A stretch of 44,902 nucleotides of DNA from Elusimicrobia bacterium UBA4817. GTDB taxonomy: Bacteria; Elusimicrobiota; UBA8919. The DNA lies in the NCBI GenBank assembly GCA_002402375.1, contig DHFT01000012.1, positions 1 through 44,902 of the forward strand. The letters run 5' to 3'. Shown one piece after another: positions 1 to 7,515 of this stretch (the stretch's first letter is position 1; the number at the start of each line of letters is the position of its first letter). A model generated the notes under the pieces. The model made no database searches, was not told where the DNA came from, and saw only the letters and a list, made by a program, of their open reading frames with translations. Made by a program: the position numbers and the translations under genes.

Positions 1-1
1 G

Positions 2-1087
2 CCCAGTTTTTGGGGGTGGGGTCAAATTAATTCAATTATTAATAATTATCTAAAAAGTTATTTAGAAAAAATATCTGCGGCAGATTTAGAAAAATTAGCA
101 AAATTAAATTATTATAAAGACCAAACCGTACGAATATTGATTGATAAATATTTCAAATTAGATAATAACAGCCGAGTTGAAAAGATTAAGATTATTAGAT
201 TATTTGAAAAATTAGAAACTTACCCAAGAGTTTTCATAGCAGATGAAATAGTTCAAATAATTGAAAAGGAAACCGACAAACATCTAATAAAATTATGTTT
301 TGCGTTATGCGATATAGAGAAACCATCATTGTATATGCATTATTTGAGTAATTTTGCCAATAGACTAAACTTAGATTCAGAAAATAATCTATACAAAAAG
401 GAATTATTTGATAAATTTCTTAAACAATATGGATTTAAGTATGATTATAAAAATTATCATTGTATTTTACTAAACATAAAAGAAGTGCCAAAGCTCAACA
501 GCGCTTCTAAACAATTGGATTGCTCATACTGGATTAATAGAGTTGCTGTTAAGGATAAAATTAAACTATTAGAATTGGTATATAAATATTTTCCAAAAGA
601 TAAATACTGGTGTGCATTTACTTGGAACATGATTGCGGGGATATATTTGAATAATAATCAACCGCAAGAAGCAATCAGATATTTCAATAAAAACATTAAA
701 AATATTTCTGATGCATCTAAATATCCAGATGAATTTTATACTGCTTCTGTAAATTTAATTAAACTCTATATGAATGATAAAAAATACAAAAATGCTTTAA
801 ATGTTTATAAAAAATGTGAAAAATTTGAAAAGGAAAACAAGGGCAGTAAACATATAGCACTTTTTGGTATGGCGAGGTGCTACAGTGAATTAGGATATAA
901 AGAAAAAGCAATTAAAATATACGAATCGGAGATTGAAATATGGAAGAAATTTTTGACTGATTTATATGAGAAAAAACCAAAAGATGAAAATTCTAAAGGC
1001 TACTTTATATGGAAATCAATAATTAATGATACTGAAAAAGGAATTAATGATGCAACTTTTGATCTTAAAAAATTAAAAGAAAAATAG
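2..1087 (+). CDS. TPR-repeat protein, 5'-truncated by window edge
   Basis: The frame is open from the left edge. The first usable start inside the window (TTG at 137) has no ribosome binding site, and codons before it still read as helical protein, so the N-terminus probably lies outside. Counted from 137, the last 110 residues hold three tetratricopeptide-like helical hairpins (about 159-190, 201-232, 238-270) with alternating Ala/Gly/Tyr positions, for example 'AFTWNMIAGIYL' and 'ALFGMARCYSELG'. The first 150 residues are Lys/Leu/Tyr-rich and helical with no motif I recognise. TPR proteins are usually protein-interaction scaffolds; no specific role can be assigned. Its very low GC content differs from the genes after 4 kb. 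The first ~30 nt of the window are G-rich like nearby intergenic repeats, so the true gene may start shortly after the edge. Confidence 0.75.
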   Translation, partial: PSFWGWGQINSIINNYLKSYLEKISAADLEKLAKLNYYKDQTVRILIDKYFKLDNNSRVEKIKIIRLFEKLETYPRVFIADEIVQIIEKETDKHLIKLCFALCDIEKPSLYMHYLSNFANRLNLDSENNLYKKELFDKFLKQYGFKYDYKNYHCILLNIKEVPKLNSASKQLDCSYWINRVAVKDKIKLLELVYKYFPKDKYWCAFTWNMIAGIYLNNNQPQEAIRYFNKNIKNISDASKYPDEFYTASVNLIKLYMNDKKYKNALNVYKKCEKFEKENKGSKHIALFGMARCYSELGYKEKAIKIYESEIEIWKKFLTDLYEKKPKDENSKGYFIWKSIINDTEKGINDATFDLKKLKEK

Positions 1088-1090
1088 GGG

Positions 1091-1138
1091 AATTGGGGGG
1101 AATTGGGGAATTGAATTGGGGACGGTCCTCAATTCTTT
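1091..1138. repeat. GGGGAATT-type repeat and palindrome, possible terminator
   Basis: Directly after the TPR gene stop come several near copies of GGGGAATT, then an 11-bp inverted repeat (GAATTGGGGAC at 1113-1123, GTCCTCAATTC at 1125-1135, pairing with one G-T) followed by a short T run. It could act as a terminator for the upstream gene. It also resembles the dispersed GGGGAC repeats seen elsewhere in the window (about 1189 and 3650). Confidence 0.4.
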
Positions 1139-1204
1139 AAAGTCACAAATGGCACAAGTTTGATTTCTCCACATTTCAACAGTGGTATTCGGGGACATAC
1201 TACA

Positions 1205-1411
1205 ATAAAAAGTCAAGAGCATAAGCCACCTGTCGGGTAAAACCCGCAGGATAGAGAATAATTTTCAAGTTACCGATGGTCATTCACCATAAAGGAACAA
1301 ACCTTAAATCGTTGTAGATATCCTGGGTCAGAGAATATGCTCTGCCCACAGCATACTTTACTCTAAGTGTCGGTTCCGGTGAAAGTCCCAAAGTGTCCCC
1401 GACGAGGTCAA
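1205..1411 (-). ncRNA. Candidate bridge-type RNA in the IS110 element 1 3' flank
   Basis: Between the transposase stop and the presumed element end lie about 200 nt without a reading frame but with clear stem-loops: CCTG-tc-GGGT / ACCC-g-CAGG near 1230-1251, and TGGGtCAGAG / CTCTGCCCA near 1323-1350. IS110-family elements are known to encode a structured RNA in one non-coding end that guides recombination, and in the IS1111 subgroup it lies downstream of the transposase. The position and folding fit; the strand and exact ends are inferred. Confidence 0.4.
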
Positions 1412-2728
1412 TTAAGCCCTAACGGAGTGTGGAACGGGATCATCCACCGGAACATTAAAAATATTTATGTTAAAAGGTACATTGTGTTTCAGAATAACAA
1501 AAGCAGCGCGTAGAAACTTTTCAGCGAATTTAATTTTAAGTTTGGCTTTGGCTTCTTTAGAGTTGCCGTGTTCTTTCAATTTTTCCTGAAACATTTGCCC
1601 GATGACCTTGTTTTTAGATATAGCGACATTAGTAGCATGACATAGAGCAAAGCGAAGCAGGGAATTACCTTTTTTTGATATTTTTTCTTTACCTGCAAAT
1701 TCACCGGAAGTCATTGTTTCAATATCAAGCCCTGCAAGTTTGACCAGTTGTCTATGGTGAGAAAAAGTATTGATGTCGGCAATTACCGATTTAAGAACAG
1801 ATGTTGTAAATACACCAAATCCCGGTATAGAGAACAGATTGCGAAAAACATCATTTTCCGTGCAGTAATGTGACAGGATTTTGTCTATTTCAGCAATATC
1901 CTTTTGAGTTCTTTGCATATCACGTGCTATCAATTTTCCTTCAAAGATGGCAGAAGAAGGCATCGGTAAACCGATAGAGGTTTTAGCACTTTGCCATACC
2001 TGAGATAAACGTGAATGTTGTTTGCTGGTTGGTTTAATACGAGCAGCGAAAAGGTGCGCAAACAATGAATAATCCATGTTTTTTATGGTTTGGCTTGAAA
2101 GTCCATGTTCAAGCAGAGTTAAAACATCCGGAGATTCTACGTTTTTGAACAGAGGACATAATTCCGGAAAATAACAAGCCCATATATTATTCCTGATACG
2201 CGTTTTAAGAGAATTTTTTGTTTTTGTTAAACGTTGTCGCAGTAATAAATATTTGCGGATATTCATTGATTGTGTGTTCTCATCACGGTAATAAAAGATT
2301 TTACCCTGACGCATTAAGTCAACAACATTGTAGGCGTCACGAGGGTCATTCTTACCCCATCGTCCGCCGTCAATGGTCCTACGATTGCTTTTGGCGGCAA
2401 CAGAGGATACATAAACCATAAAATAGTTTTTGTTTCTTAAATATTCGCTGATAGGTTTATGATAATTAGCTGTCGGTTCTACACCGACGATAACATCCCG
2501 AAAATTATTAGTTTCCATGATTTGTTCTATCTTGCACACGAATCTTTGGAAATTCTCTATATCGTGGCGGATTAAATATTTTTTAAGCAAAATCTCCTTT
2601 TCAATGTTGTAGAAACAGGCAGTTGATGATTTCTTGCTAACATCAATGCTGATAAGCAAATACCCGTTGTCCCTTTTTATCCCTTGTTTTACTTGACAAA
2701 ACTGCGCTTTTTTAGATATACTATCCAT
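1412..2728 (-). CDS. IS110-family DEDD transposase
   Basis: This 438-residue recombinase has the IS110 arrangement: an N-terminal RuvC-like DEDD domain (Asp29 in 'SIDVSKKSS', Glu84 in 'VGVEPTANY', Asp128 and Asp131 in 'KNDPRDAYNV'), a helical middle, and a C-terminal IS116/IS110/IS902 domain with 'SIPGFGVFTTSVL' and the serine-bearing 'TMTSGEFAGKEKISKKGN' around residues 340-357. It catalyses excision and insertion of its element, in known members guided by an element-encoded RNA. It is full length for the family. The start is supported by a strong AAGGAGG motif 6 nt upstream on the - strand. That motif lies inside a possible hairpin, listed separately. There are no frameshifts or stops, so the element may still be active. 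Confidence 0.95.
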   Translation of the reverse strand: MDSISKKAQFCQVKQGIKRDNGYLLISIDVSKKSSTACFYNIEKEILLKKYLIRHDIENFQRFVCKIEQIMETNNFRDVIVGVEPTANYHKPISEYLRNKNYFMVYVSSVAAKSNRRTIDGGRWGKNDPRDAYNVVDLMRQGKIFYYRDENTQSMNIRKYLLLRQRLTKTKNSLKTRIRNNIWACYFPELCPLFKNVESPDVLTLLEHGLSSQTIKNMDYSLFAHLFAARIKPTSKQHSRLSQVWQSAKTSIGLPMPSSAIFEGKLIARDMQRTQKDIAEIDKILSHYCTENDVFRNLFSIPGFGVFTTSVLKSVIADINTFSHHRQLVKLAGLDIETMTSGEFAGKEKISKKGNSLLRFALCHATNVAISKNKVIGQMFQEKLKEHGNSKEAKAKLKIKFAEKFLRAAFVILKHNVPFNINIFNVPVDDPVPHSVRA

Positions 2729-2785
2729 GTGCCGCCTCCTTGATTAGAGATTTTGCTGATAACTATACTCTATCAAAGGTGGCAC
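2729..2785 (-). promoter_or_regulatory. Inverted repeat covering the transposase ribosome binding site
   Basis: GTGCCGCCT at 2729-2737 pairs with AGGTGGCAC at 2777-2785 with one mismatch. On the - strand the arm next to the start codon overlaps the AAGGAGG ribosome binding site, so folding of a long read-through transcript could hide it and damp transposase translation. This is an inference from complementarity only. Confidence 0.4.
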
Positions 2786-2841
2786 TTGTTTTCAAGGTGT
2801 CATGTGTGTCTTGCTCTTTTGAACTTTATATACTTTATTTT

Positions 2842-2924
2842 ATTATACAACGGAGTTGCTTTGATCCTTTATATTATACCTAAAGAGTTACCTAATTAGT
2901 GAGCATTAACAACCGTTGTATAAT
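2842..2924. repeat. 12-bp perfect inverted repeat, 59 bp apart
   Basis: ATTATACAACGG at 2842-2853 is the exact reverse complement of CCGTTGTATAAT at 2913-2924. The pair lies between the IS110 element and the PIN toxin gene. It could be a small palindromic repeat element or a recombination site remnant. It does not match the conserved core sites of integron attC. Confidence 0.6.
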
Positions 2925-2953
2925 GTTTTCTAAGTATTTATACATAACTACTA

Positions 2954-2981
2954 TTGACTTTTTGCTATAAAAAAATATAAT
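2954..2981 (+). promoter_or_regulatory. Sigma70-type promoter of the PIN module, short leader
   Basis: TTGACT (2954-2959), a 16-nt spacer and a perfect TATAAT (2976-2981). The ATG at 2993 is only 11 nt after the -10 box, so the transcript would carry a leader of about 4-5 nt, too short for a ribosome binding site; none is visible. Confidence 0.7.
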
Positions 2982-2992
2982 GAAATCGTACG

Positions 2993-3463
2993 ATGAGAAA
3001 GATAAAATATTATTTGGAAACCTCATTATTTAATTTTGTATTTGCTGATGATTCTCCGGAAAAAAAGGAGCTGACGGAAAGACTATTTCAGAGAATAGAA
3101 GATGAAGGGATGGAAATATATATTTCAGAAATAGTAGTAGATGAAATTAATAAAGCACCAGAACCTAAAAAAGGACAGTTACTAAAATTGATTGAGAAAT
3201 ATAATCCCATACTTTTATCAGTTGACCAAGAAGTAAAAGATATGGCTCAAAAACTTATTGAAGAAGGAGTAATTCCTGAAAGATATATAGATGATGCTCT
3301 GCATATAAGTGTGGCTGTAGTGAATAATTTGGATATCTTAATCAGTTGGAATTTTCAGCATATCGTGAAGGTAAAAACAAGGGTAGAAGTCAATGCGATA
3401 AGTAAATTACTAAGATACAATGGAATAGAAATTTGTTCCCCAGAGGAGATAATTGAATTATGA
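2993..3463 (+). CDS. PIN-domain ribonuclease toxin (VapC-like)
   Basis: A 156-residue single-domain PIN protein. The N-terminal strand carries 'YYLETSLFNFVF', with Glu where many relatives have the first metal-binding Asp. A mid-protein acidic segment is 'ISEIVVDEI', and the C-terminal acidic motif is 'YIDDALHISVAVVNNLDILISWNFQHIVK', typical of the subfamily with the 'DALHIA...SWNF' signature. PIN toxins are Mg2+-dependent endoribonucleases, usually cutting tRNA or rRNA when their antitoxin is lost. The stop overlaps the ATG of a 59-residue partner (ATGA), giving a toxin-first order with translational coupling. A near-consensus promoter starts just upstream. The whole pair sits between an IS element and repeat DNA, suggesting an accessory module. 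Confidence 0.85.
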   Translation: MRKIKYYLETSLFNFVFADDSPEKKELTERLFQRIEDEGMEIYISEIVVDEINKAPEPKKGQLLKLIEKYNPILLSVDQEVKDMAQKLIEEGVIPERYIDDALHISVAVVNNLDILISWNFQHIVKVKTRVEVNAISKLLRYNGIEICSPEEIIEL

Positions 3464-3639
3464 GAGAATCAAAGGCAATGAGAGAAATTCATGAGATACG
3501 GGAAAAGATATACGAGGAAAGAAAAGGATTGTCAGATAAGGAATTTTTAAATGAGATTCATAAATCATCAGAAGAGTTAATCAAAAAACATAACCTTAAA
3601 TTAAGACGAGTAGAAAATAAGCCGAGAGTATCTGTATAA
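3460..3639 (+). CDS. Small antitoxin partner of the PIN toxin
   Basis: A 59-residue, highly charged, helical protein beginning 'MRESKAMREIHEIREKIYEE' and ending 'RVENKPRVSV'. Its ATG overlaps the toxin stop codon (ATGA), so it is probably translated by coupling. A short helical partner next to this PIN subfamily is a common arrangement, and such proteins normally wrap around the toxin and block its active site. No DNA-binding fold (RHH, AbrB) can be recognised, so autoregulation is uncertain. Confidence 0.75.
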   Translation: MRESKAMREIHEIREKIYEERKGLSDKEFLNEIHKSSEELIKKHNLKLRRVENKPRVSV

Positions 3640-3790
3640 AACAGTATTCGGGGACGGTGTTGCTTTGGTTGACATAAGCGATAAGATATTATGTGAAAAT
3701 ATCCATGCTTCGTTTCAACAATGACAACATTAAAATCCTCACTAATGTCGCATAGTAATGTGACCGTTATGATTGGTAAGGATTTTTTTA

Positions 3791-3818
3791 TTGATATTTT
3801 TTTATTTTTTTGTATAAT
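3791..3818 (+). promoter_or_regulatory. Promoter of the CpXC gene, probably leaderless
   Basis: TTGATA (3791-3796), 16-nt spacer, perfect TATAAT (3813-3818). The ATG at 3825 begins 7 nt after the end of the -10 box, where transcription itself would start. The region between is T-only and has no ribosome binding site. Confidence 0.65.
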
Positions 3819-3824
3819 TTTTTT

Positions 3825-4208
3825 ATGTCATTTTGCCAGAAGCAGGAAATTAAATGTTCCTGCGGGAAAAAGTTTGAATGGGAACTGTGGGATTCCGTAA
3901 ATGTAACGACCGACCCCGACCTGAAAGAAATGATTTTAGACGGTCAGATGAATGTGGTCGTCTGTCCTTTCTGCGGACTTTTATTTTACTATGAGAAATT
4001 TTTGCTATATCACGATGAGAAGAAACATCAATTGTTTTATATCTATAATCACGACTGCAAAGACAACCGAGTTGAGTTAAAAGAAAAAGCAATCTGCGAT
4101 TATGAAACGGTAAAAAAGCAGTCAAGCGACACGGTTTTCACCGACTATAAGATTGAAGTTTTTTTTGGGTTGGATGAGTTGGTCCAATTTTTAAGGGAGG
4201 AGGGATGA
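3825..4208 (+). CDS. CpXC-domain protein
   Basis: A 127-residue protein with two cysteine pairs, 'CSC' at residues 11-13 and 'CPFC' at 47-50, in the CpXC arrangement expected to bind a metal such as zinc. Between and after them come 'FEWELWDSVNVTTDPDLK', 'GLLFYYEKFLLYHDEKKHQLFYIY' and a C-terminal 'FGLDELVQFLREEG'. The molecular function of CpXC proteins is not established. A TTG 15 nt upstream in frame would lie inside the -10 region, so the ATG at 3825 is preferred. The stop overlaps the first possible start of the cyclophilin gene (ATGA), implying one operon. Confidence 0.8.
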   Translation: MSFCQKQEIKCSCGKKFEWELWDSVNVTTDPDLKEMILDGQMNVVVCPFCGLLFYYEKFLLYHDEKKHQLFYIYNHDCKDNRVELKEKAICDYETVKKQSSDTVFTDYKIEVFFGLDELVQFLREEG

Positions 4209-4786
4209 AAAACGCGGAACTGATGCAGAACAAGACACGGAACAGACGCAGAACTTGGGAATGGTTTGGTTTATTTTTGCTATTTACTACTTGCTACTCA
4301 CTACTTACTACTCACTGCCTTTACGGCAAGGAGAAAAAACAGATGAAAGAAATCGCAGTTATTGAAACGGACAAGGGCATAATAAAATTTGAGTTTTATG
4401 AACAGGACGCACCGAACACCGTCGCAAACTTCAAGAAACTTGCCAATAAAAAATTTTACAACGGACTGAAATTTCACAGGGTTGTCCCGAATTTTGTTAT
4501 TCAGGGCGGATGTCCGAAAGGCGACGGAACCGGAGACCCGGGTTACAAAATAAAAGCGGAGTTTAACAAGCGTCAACATCTTGACGGAACGGTCGCTATG
4601 GCGCGGGCGCAGGACCCCGATTCCGCCGGCAGCCAGTTTTATATCTGTTTGGGTCCCCAGTCGTTTTTAGACGGCAAATATACGGTTTTCGGTCAGGTTA
4701 TTTCCGGGCTTGATGTCGTTCACAAAATTCAAATGGGCGATGTAATGAAAAAGGTTTATATTACAAAAGTTAAAAGTAAAAAATAA
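4205..4786 (+). CDS. Cyclophilin-type peptidyl-prolyl cis-trans isomerase
   Basis: The catalytic domain contains the cyclophilin hallmarks 'FHRVVPNFVIQGG' (catalytic Arg), 'GSQFYICLG' and 'GKYTVFGQVISG', so it should isomerise Xaa-Pro bonds and assist folding. From the ATG at 4205 (overlapping the CpXC stop) it is 193 residues, with a hydrophobic signal-like stretch 'FGLFLLFTTCYSLLTTHC' encoded entirely by short tandem repeats. A second in-frame ATG at 4343 has an AAGGAG at 4328-4333 with 9-nt spacing, and gives a 147-residue cytosolic form that matches bacterial single-domain cyclophilins. Both starts are plausible: the long form would be exported, the short one cytoplasmic. The next gene starts immediately after the stop. 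Confidence 0.93.
   Translation: MKNAELMQNKTRNRRRTWEWFGLFLLFTTCYSLLTTHCLYGKEKKQMKEIAVIETDKGIIKFEFYEQDAPNTVANFKKLANKKFYNGLKFHRVVPNFVIQGGCPKGDGTGDPGYKIKAEFNKRQHLDGTVAMARAQDPDSAGSQFYICLGPQSFLDGKYTVFGQVISGLDVVHKIQMGDVMKKVYITKVKSKK
4266..4333 (+). repeat. CTACTCA-type heptanucleotide repeat with RBS module
   Basis: Short tandem units of the type CTACTCA / CTACTTA lead into CTGCCTTTACGGCAAGGAG. The same order (pyrimidine heptamers, then CTGYCTTTACGG and a purine RBS) recurs before pilT at 6400-6445, and a related pyrimidine repeat recurs in envC. Here the repeat lies in frame inside the cyclophilin N-terminus, and its 3' end supplies the AAGGAG before the internal ATG. Confidence 0.7.
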
Positions 4787-6364
4787 ATGAAATACATTGA
4801 CGATGTGAAATTTCATAATCCGACCAATTTTACGGATAGATACAAGAAATTGAGAGATTCAACTTTTGTAAAAGAAACGGAAAAACCATACTTGGCAACC
4901 AAACAGCCGGTCACGGAAAAACTTGTAAAAACAATCTGGTTTGACCAGCAGATAGAAAGAAGGGGATTACGAACAACCGACGGTAAAAGGATTGCTATAA
5001 TAACGCCCGGCGAGTGGAATTTTGACGAAGGCCCGGATTTCATAAACGCAAAAATCAACTTAAACGGACAGGATTTAACAGGCGATGTTGAGATTGATAT
5101 TTACTCGTCAAACTGGAAAACACACAAGCATAATAAAAATAAAAATTTCAACAATGTCGTTTTGCATGTGTTTCTTTGGAGTAAGGGAAAGGAAGCGAAA
5201 ACCATAACCCAAGACAAAAAAATAATTCCCTCGCTGGAACTTATTGATTACATAAACGACGATTTAGAAATTATTGACAGTAACTTTGATGTTGAAAATT
5301 ATCCTTATTCCAGTAAAGTTCGGGCGGGCAAATGCGCAAAACATACTCTGAAAAAATACTCTCTGCTTGAATATATCGTCGGACTTGCCGGCGACGAAAA
5401 AATAAAACTGAAAAGCGATATTTTTGCGAACCGACTGGCAAAGGAATCAATAAATGAAATAATTTACCAAGGTATTATGGACGGTCTCGGCTACGGTCCT
5501 AACAGGGAAAATTTCAAGAAATTAGCCGAAATACTGCCGCTTGAAAGAATATCGGAAATAATAAAATTGGAAAAGTTTGAGGAAAAGTCGGTAAGAATTC
5601 AATCGCTTTTTTTCGGCGTTGCCGGTCTCATTCCTGAAATTGAAAAAATTGAAATGCTTGACGACGAGGCAAAAAATTATATCGCCAAAATTAAAAAAAT
5701 TTGGAAAACACTACGACAACAAATCAAACCCGCCGAAACAATAAAAAAAGAAACATGGAAGTTCAGGGGCTTGAGACCTTATAATTTCCCGTATAGACGC
5801 CTTGCCGCTGCGAGCTTAATAATTTCAAGATATATTGATGATACCGGTTTTGAAAAACTTTTACAAAATTTTACAGATAAAGTTCTTGCCGGCAAATTCA
5901 AATTAAAAAATTTTGTTGATAACTTCCCGCCAAAAGACAAGGCGGGTCCGCCTCTGGCGGAAAAAACGGCAGCGACTGACTCTTCTAATTTCTGGTTTTA
6001 CAGAACCACATTCGTTTCAAAAAAATTTTCAAAACCGGTCGCTTTACTCGGAGAAGAAAGAATTCTTTTAATTCTAATAAACACTTTTTTACCTGCGGCA
6101 ATTGCAAAAATTAATAAACCGGAAGATAACGCTTCAATAAAAATTATCTATCAATGGTGGCTGAAACAGCCGGCGATATCAACGAATAGAACTGCACGCA
6201 TTACATCGTGGAGATGCGGTTTCGGAAATATTAAGGGTGTGAGCGAAAGAGTTCAGCAAGGACTTATACAGATATTCAGGGATTTCTGCGATACAAAAAA
6301 AGGAACATGTACCGACTGTGGATTTCAGTCAATATTCACGATGCCAACGGGAACATTCTTTTAG
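4787..6364 (+). CDS. DUF2851 family protein
   Basis: A 525-residue protein matching my recollection of the DUF2851 family from 'GLRTTDGKRIAIITPGEWN' followed by 'EGPDFINAKINLNGQDLTG' and 'GDVEIDIYSSNWKTHKHN' in the first 120 residues. The family is widespread in Bacteroidetes and neighbouring lineages and has no established function. The C-terminus has a small cysteine pair, 'GTCTDCGF'. The ATG directly abuts the cyclophilin stop. Residues about 380-392 ('PPKDKAGPPLAEK') are encoded by two tandem palindromes, a repeat inserted in frame. No signal peptide or membrane segment is visible, so it is probably cytoplasmic. Confidence 0.8.
   Translation: MKYIDDVKFHNPTNFTDRYKKLRDSTFVKETEKPYLATKQPVTEKLVKTIWFDQQIERRGLRTTDGKRIAIITPGEWNFDEGPDFINAKINLNGQDLTGDVEIDIYSSNWKTHKHNKNKNFNNVVLHVFLWSKGKEAKTITQDKKIIPSLELIDYINDDLEIIDSNFDVENYPYSSKVRAGKCAKHTLKKYSLLEYIVGLAGDEKIKLKSDIFANRLAKESINEIIYQGIMDGLGYGPNRENFKKLAEILPLERISEIIKLEKFEEKSVRIQSLFFGVAGLIPEIEKIEMLDDEAKNYIAKIKKIWKTLRQQIKPAETIKKETWKFRGLRPYNFPYRRLAAASLIISRYIDDTGFEKLLQNFTDKVLAGKFKLKNFVDNFPPKDKAGPPLAEKTAATDSSNFWFYRTTFVSKKFSKPVALLGEERILLILINTFLPAAIAKINKPEDNASIKIIYQWWLKQPAISTNRTARITSWRCGFGNIKGVSERVQQGLIQIFRDFCDTKKGTCTDCGFQSIFTMPTGTFF
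5926..5961. repeat. Two tandem hairpins inserted in frame in the DUF2851 gene
   Basis: CCCGCC (5926-5931) pairs with GGCGGG (5941-5946), followed at once by TCCGCC-tct-GGCGGA (5947-5961). The 36-bp GC-rich block contrasts with its AT-rich surroundings and encodes a proline/alanine-rich linker in frame, so it looks like a palindromic repeat that entered coding sequence without breaking the frame. Confidence 0.65.
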
Positions 6365-6365
6365 A

Positions 6366-6445
6366 AAGTGGGAAGTCGGAAGTTGGAAGTGGGAAGTAGT
6401 TTCTACTCCCTACTTACTACTTCCTACTCCCTGTCTTTACGGGAG
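6366..6445. repeat. Heptanucleotide inverted-repeat element before pilT
   Basis: Purine units of the type GGAAGTC/GGAAGTT (6371-6400) face pyrimidine units of the type CTACTCC/CTACTTA (6404-6431), giving an imperfect hairpin, then CTGTCTTTACGGGAGGG. The last GGGAGGG serves as the pilT ribosome binding site, 4 nt before the ATG. Confidence 0.7.
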
Positions 6446-6450
6446 GGACT

Positions 6451-7515
6451 ATGGAAATTTTTGACATTTTGACAAAGGCAGTGAAAATAGGAGCGTCGGA
6501 TATTCATATTGTTATCGGCAAACCCCCGATGGTAAGACATATCGGCGAAATGAAACCGCTTGACGGTTTCCCTGAAATAATTACGCCCGAAGAGGCAAAG
6601 CGTTTGATTTACTCAATGCTTTACGACGAGCATAAGAAAAAATTTGAGGAAGAATTGGAACTTGACTGTTCTTTCAATCTTCCGAATGTTTCAAGATTCA
6701 GGGTGAATGTTTTAATGCACAGAAACGGAATCGGCGCAGTGCTCCGTGTCATATCAACAAAAATACCTTCTCCGGAACAACTGCGGCTTCCTGAGGCAAT
6801 TACAAAACTTGCATATTTACCGAGGGGACTTGTTCTGGTTACGGGACCCACCGGAAGCGGTAAATCAACAACGCTTGCCTGCATGATTGATATTATCAAC
6901 TCAACAAGGACAGACCATATTTTAACTATGGAAGACCCGATTGAGTTTGTTTATGAATCAAAAAAATGTGTTGTGACGCAGAGAGAGGTCGGGCAGCACA
7001 CTCTTTCGTTTGGCGCCGCATTAAAACATGCACTCCGCGAAGACCCCGACATAGTTCTCGTCGGTGAAATGCGTGATTTAGAAACAATCAGCGGCGCGAT
7101 TACCATCGCGGAAACGGGACATCTTGTTTTTGCAACGCTTCATACGACGGATGCGCCGTCAACGGTTGACAGAATTATAGACGTTTTTCCGCCTCATCAG
7201 CAGCAACAGGTAAGAATGCAACTTTCTACATCTTTGCAGGCGGTTATATGTCAAACGCTTATCCCGACGATAGACGGCATGGGCAGAGCCGCCGCCCGGG
7301 AAATTATGATAGCGACGCCGGCAATTGCAAATCTTATCAGAGAAGGAAAGACGCATCAGTTATATCAGACGATAGAAGTCGGTGCGAAAGCGGGAATGAT
7401 ATCGCTGGATAAAGCGCTCGCAAAACTTGTACAGGACGGACTTATAAAAACTGAGGATGCGTTGGCAAAGGCGCACAATCCTGAGACGGTAAAAATGGCG
7501 ATTTACGGGCGATAA
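6451..7515 (+). CDS. pilT: Type IV pilus retraction ATPase PilT
   Basis: A 354-residue GspE/PilT family hexameric ATPase that powers pilus retraction at the inner membrane base. Visible motifs: N-terminal PAS-like domain with 'GASDIHIVIGKPPMVR', Walker A 'GPTGSGKST' at 132-140, Asp box 'MEDPIEFVYE', Walker B 'DIVLVGEMRD', His box 'HLVFATLHTTDA'. The C-terminal 'AIANLIREGKTHQL' corresponds to the AIRNLIRE segment that distinguishes PilT. Length is normal. GGGAGGG from the preceding repeat is its ribosome binding site. It is followed by a paralogue, the common pilT-pilU arrangement. No pilin or pilus assembly genes are present here. Confidence 0.96.
   Translation: MEIFDILTKAVKIGASDIHIVIGKPPMVRHIGEMKPLDGFPEIITPEEAKRLIYSMLYDEHKKKFEEELELDCSFNLPNVSRFRVNVLMHRNGIGAVLRVISTKIPSPEQLRLPEAITKLAYLPRGLVLVTGPTGSGKSTTLACMIDIINSTRTDHILTMEDPIEFVYESKKCVVTQREVGQHTLSFGAALKHALREDPDIVLVGEMRDLETISGAITIAETGHLVFATLHTTDAPSTVDRIIDVFPPHQQQQVRMQLSTSLQAVICQTLIPTIDGMGRAAAREIMIATPAIANLIREGKTHQLYQTIEVGAKAGMISLDKALAKLVQDGLIKTEDALAKAHNPETVKMAIYGR

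Larger units (their letters stand above)
1195..2840 (-). mobile_element. IS110-family insertion sequence (element 1)
   Basis: The element consists of a DEDD transposase gene on the - strand with a long non-coding stretch on its 3' side (left, about 1200-1411) and about 110 bp on its 5' side (right). Boundaries are approximate. The left segment near 1208 (AAAGTCAAGAGCA) resembles the reverse complement of the right segment near 2815 (AAAGTTCAAAAGAGCA), which could be subterminal inverted repeats. Such repeats plus a structured region downstream of the transposase are characteristic of the IS1111 subgroup. No terminal inverted repeat of the classical DDE type and no target duplication is seen, as expected for IS110. 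Flanking DNA on both sides is AT-rich and repeat-bearing. Confidence 0.7.

Noticed and set aside
1380..1411. GGTGAAAGTCCC segment resembling part of a cobalamin riboswitch
   Set aside because: No B12 box or other conserved helices, and it lies at the 3' side of a transposase gene within the IS non-coding end.
2842..2924. Possible integron attC site next to a toxin cassette
   Set aside because: The inverted repeat lacks the RYYYAAC / GTTRRRY core sites and no integrase is present; kept only as an unexplained palindrome.
3640..3790. Small gene in the gap between the PIN pair and the CpXC gene
   Set aside because: No frame with a plausible start and ribosome binding site; the stretch contains repeat fragments and a promoter.
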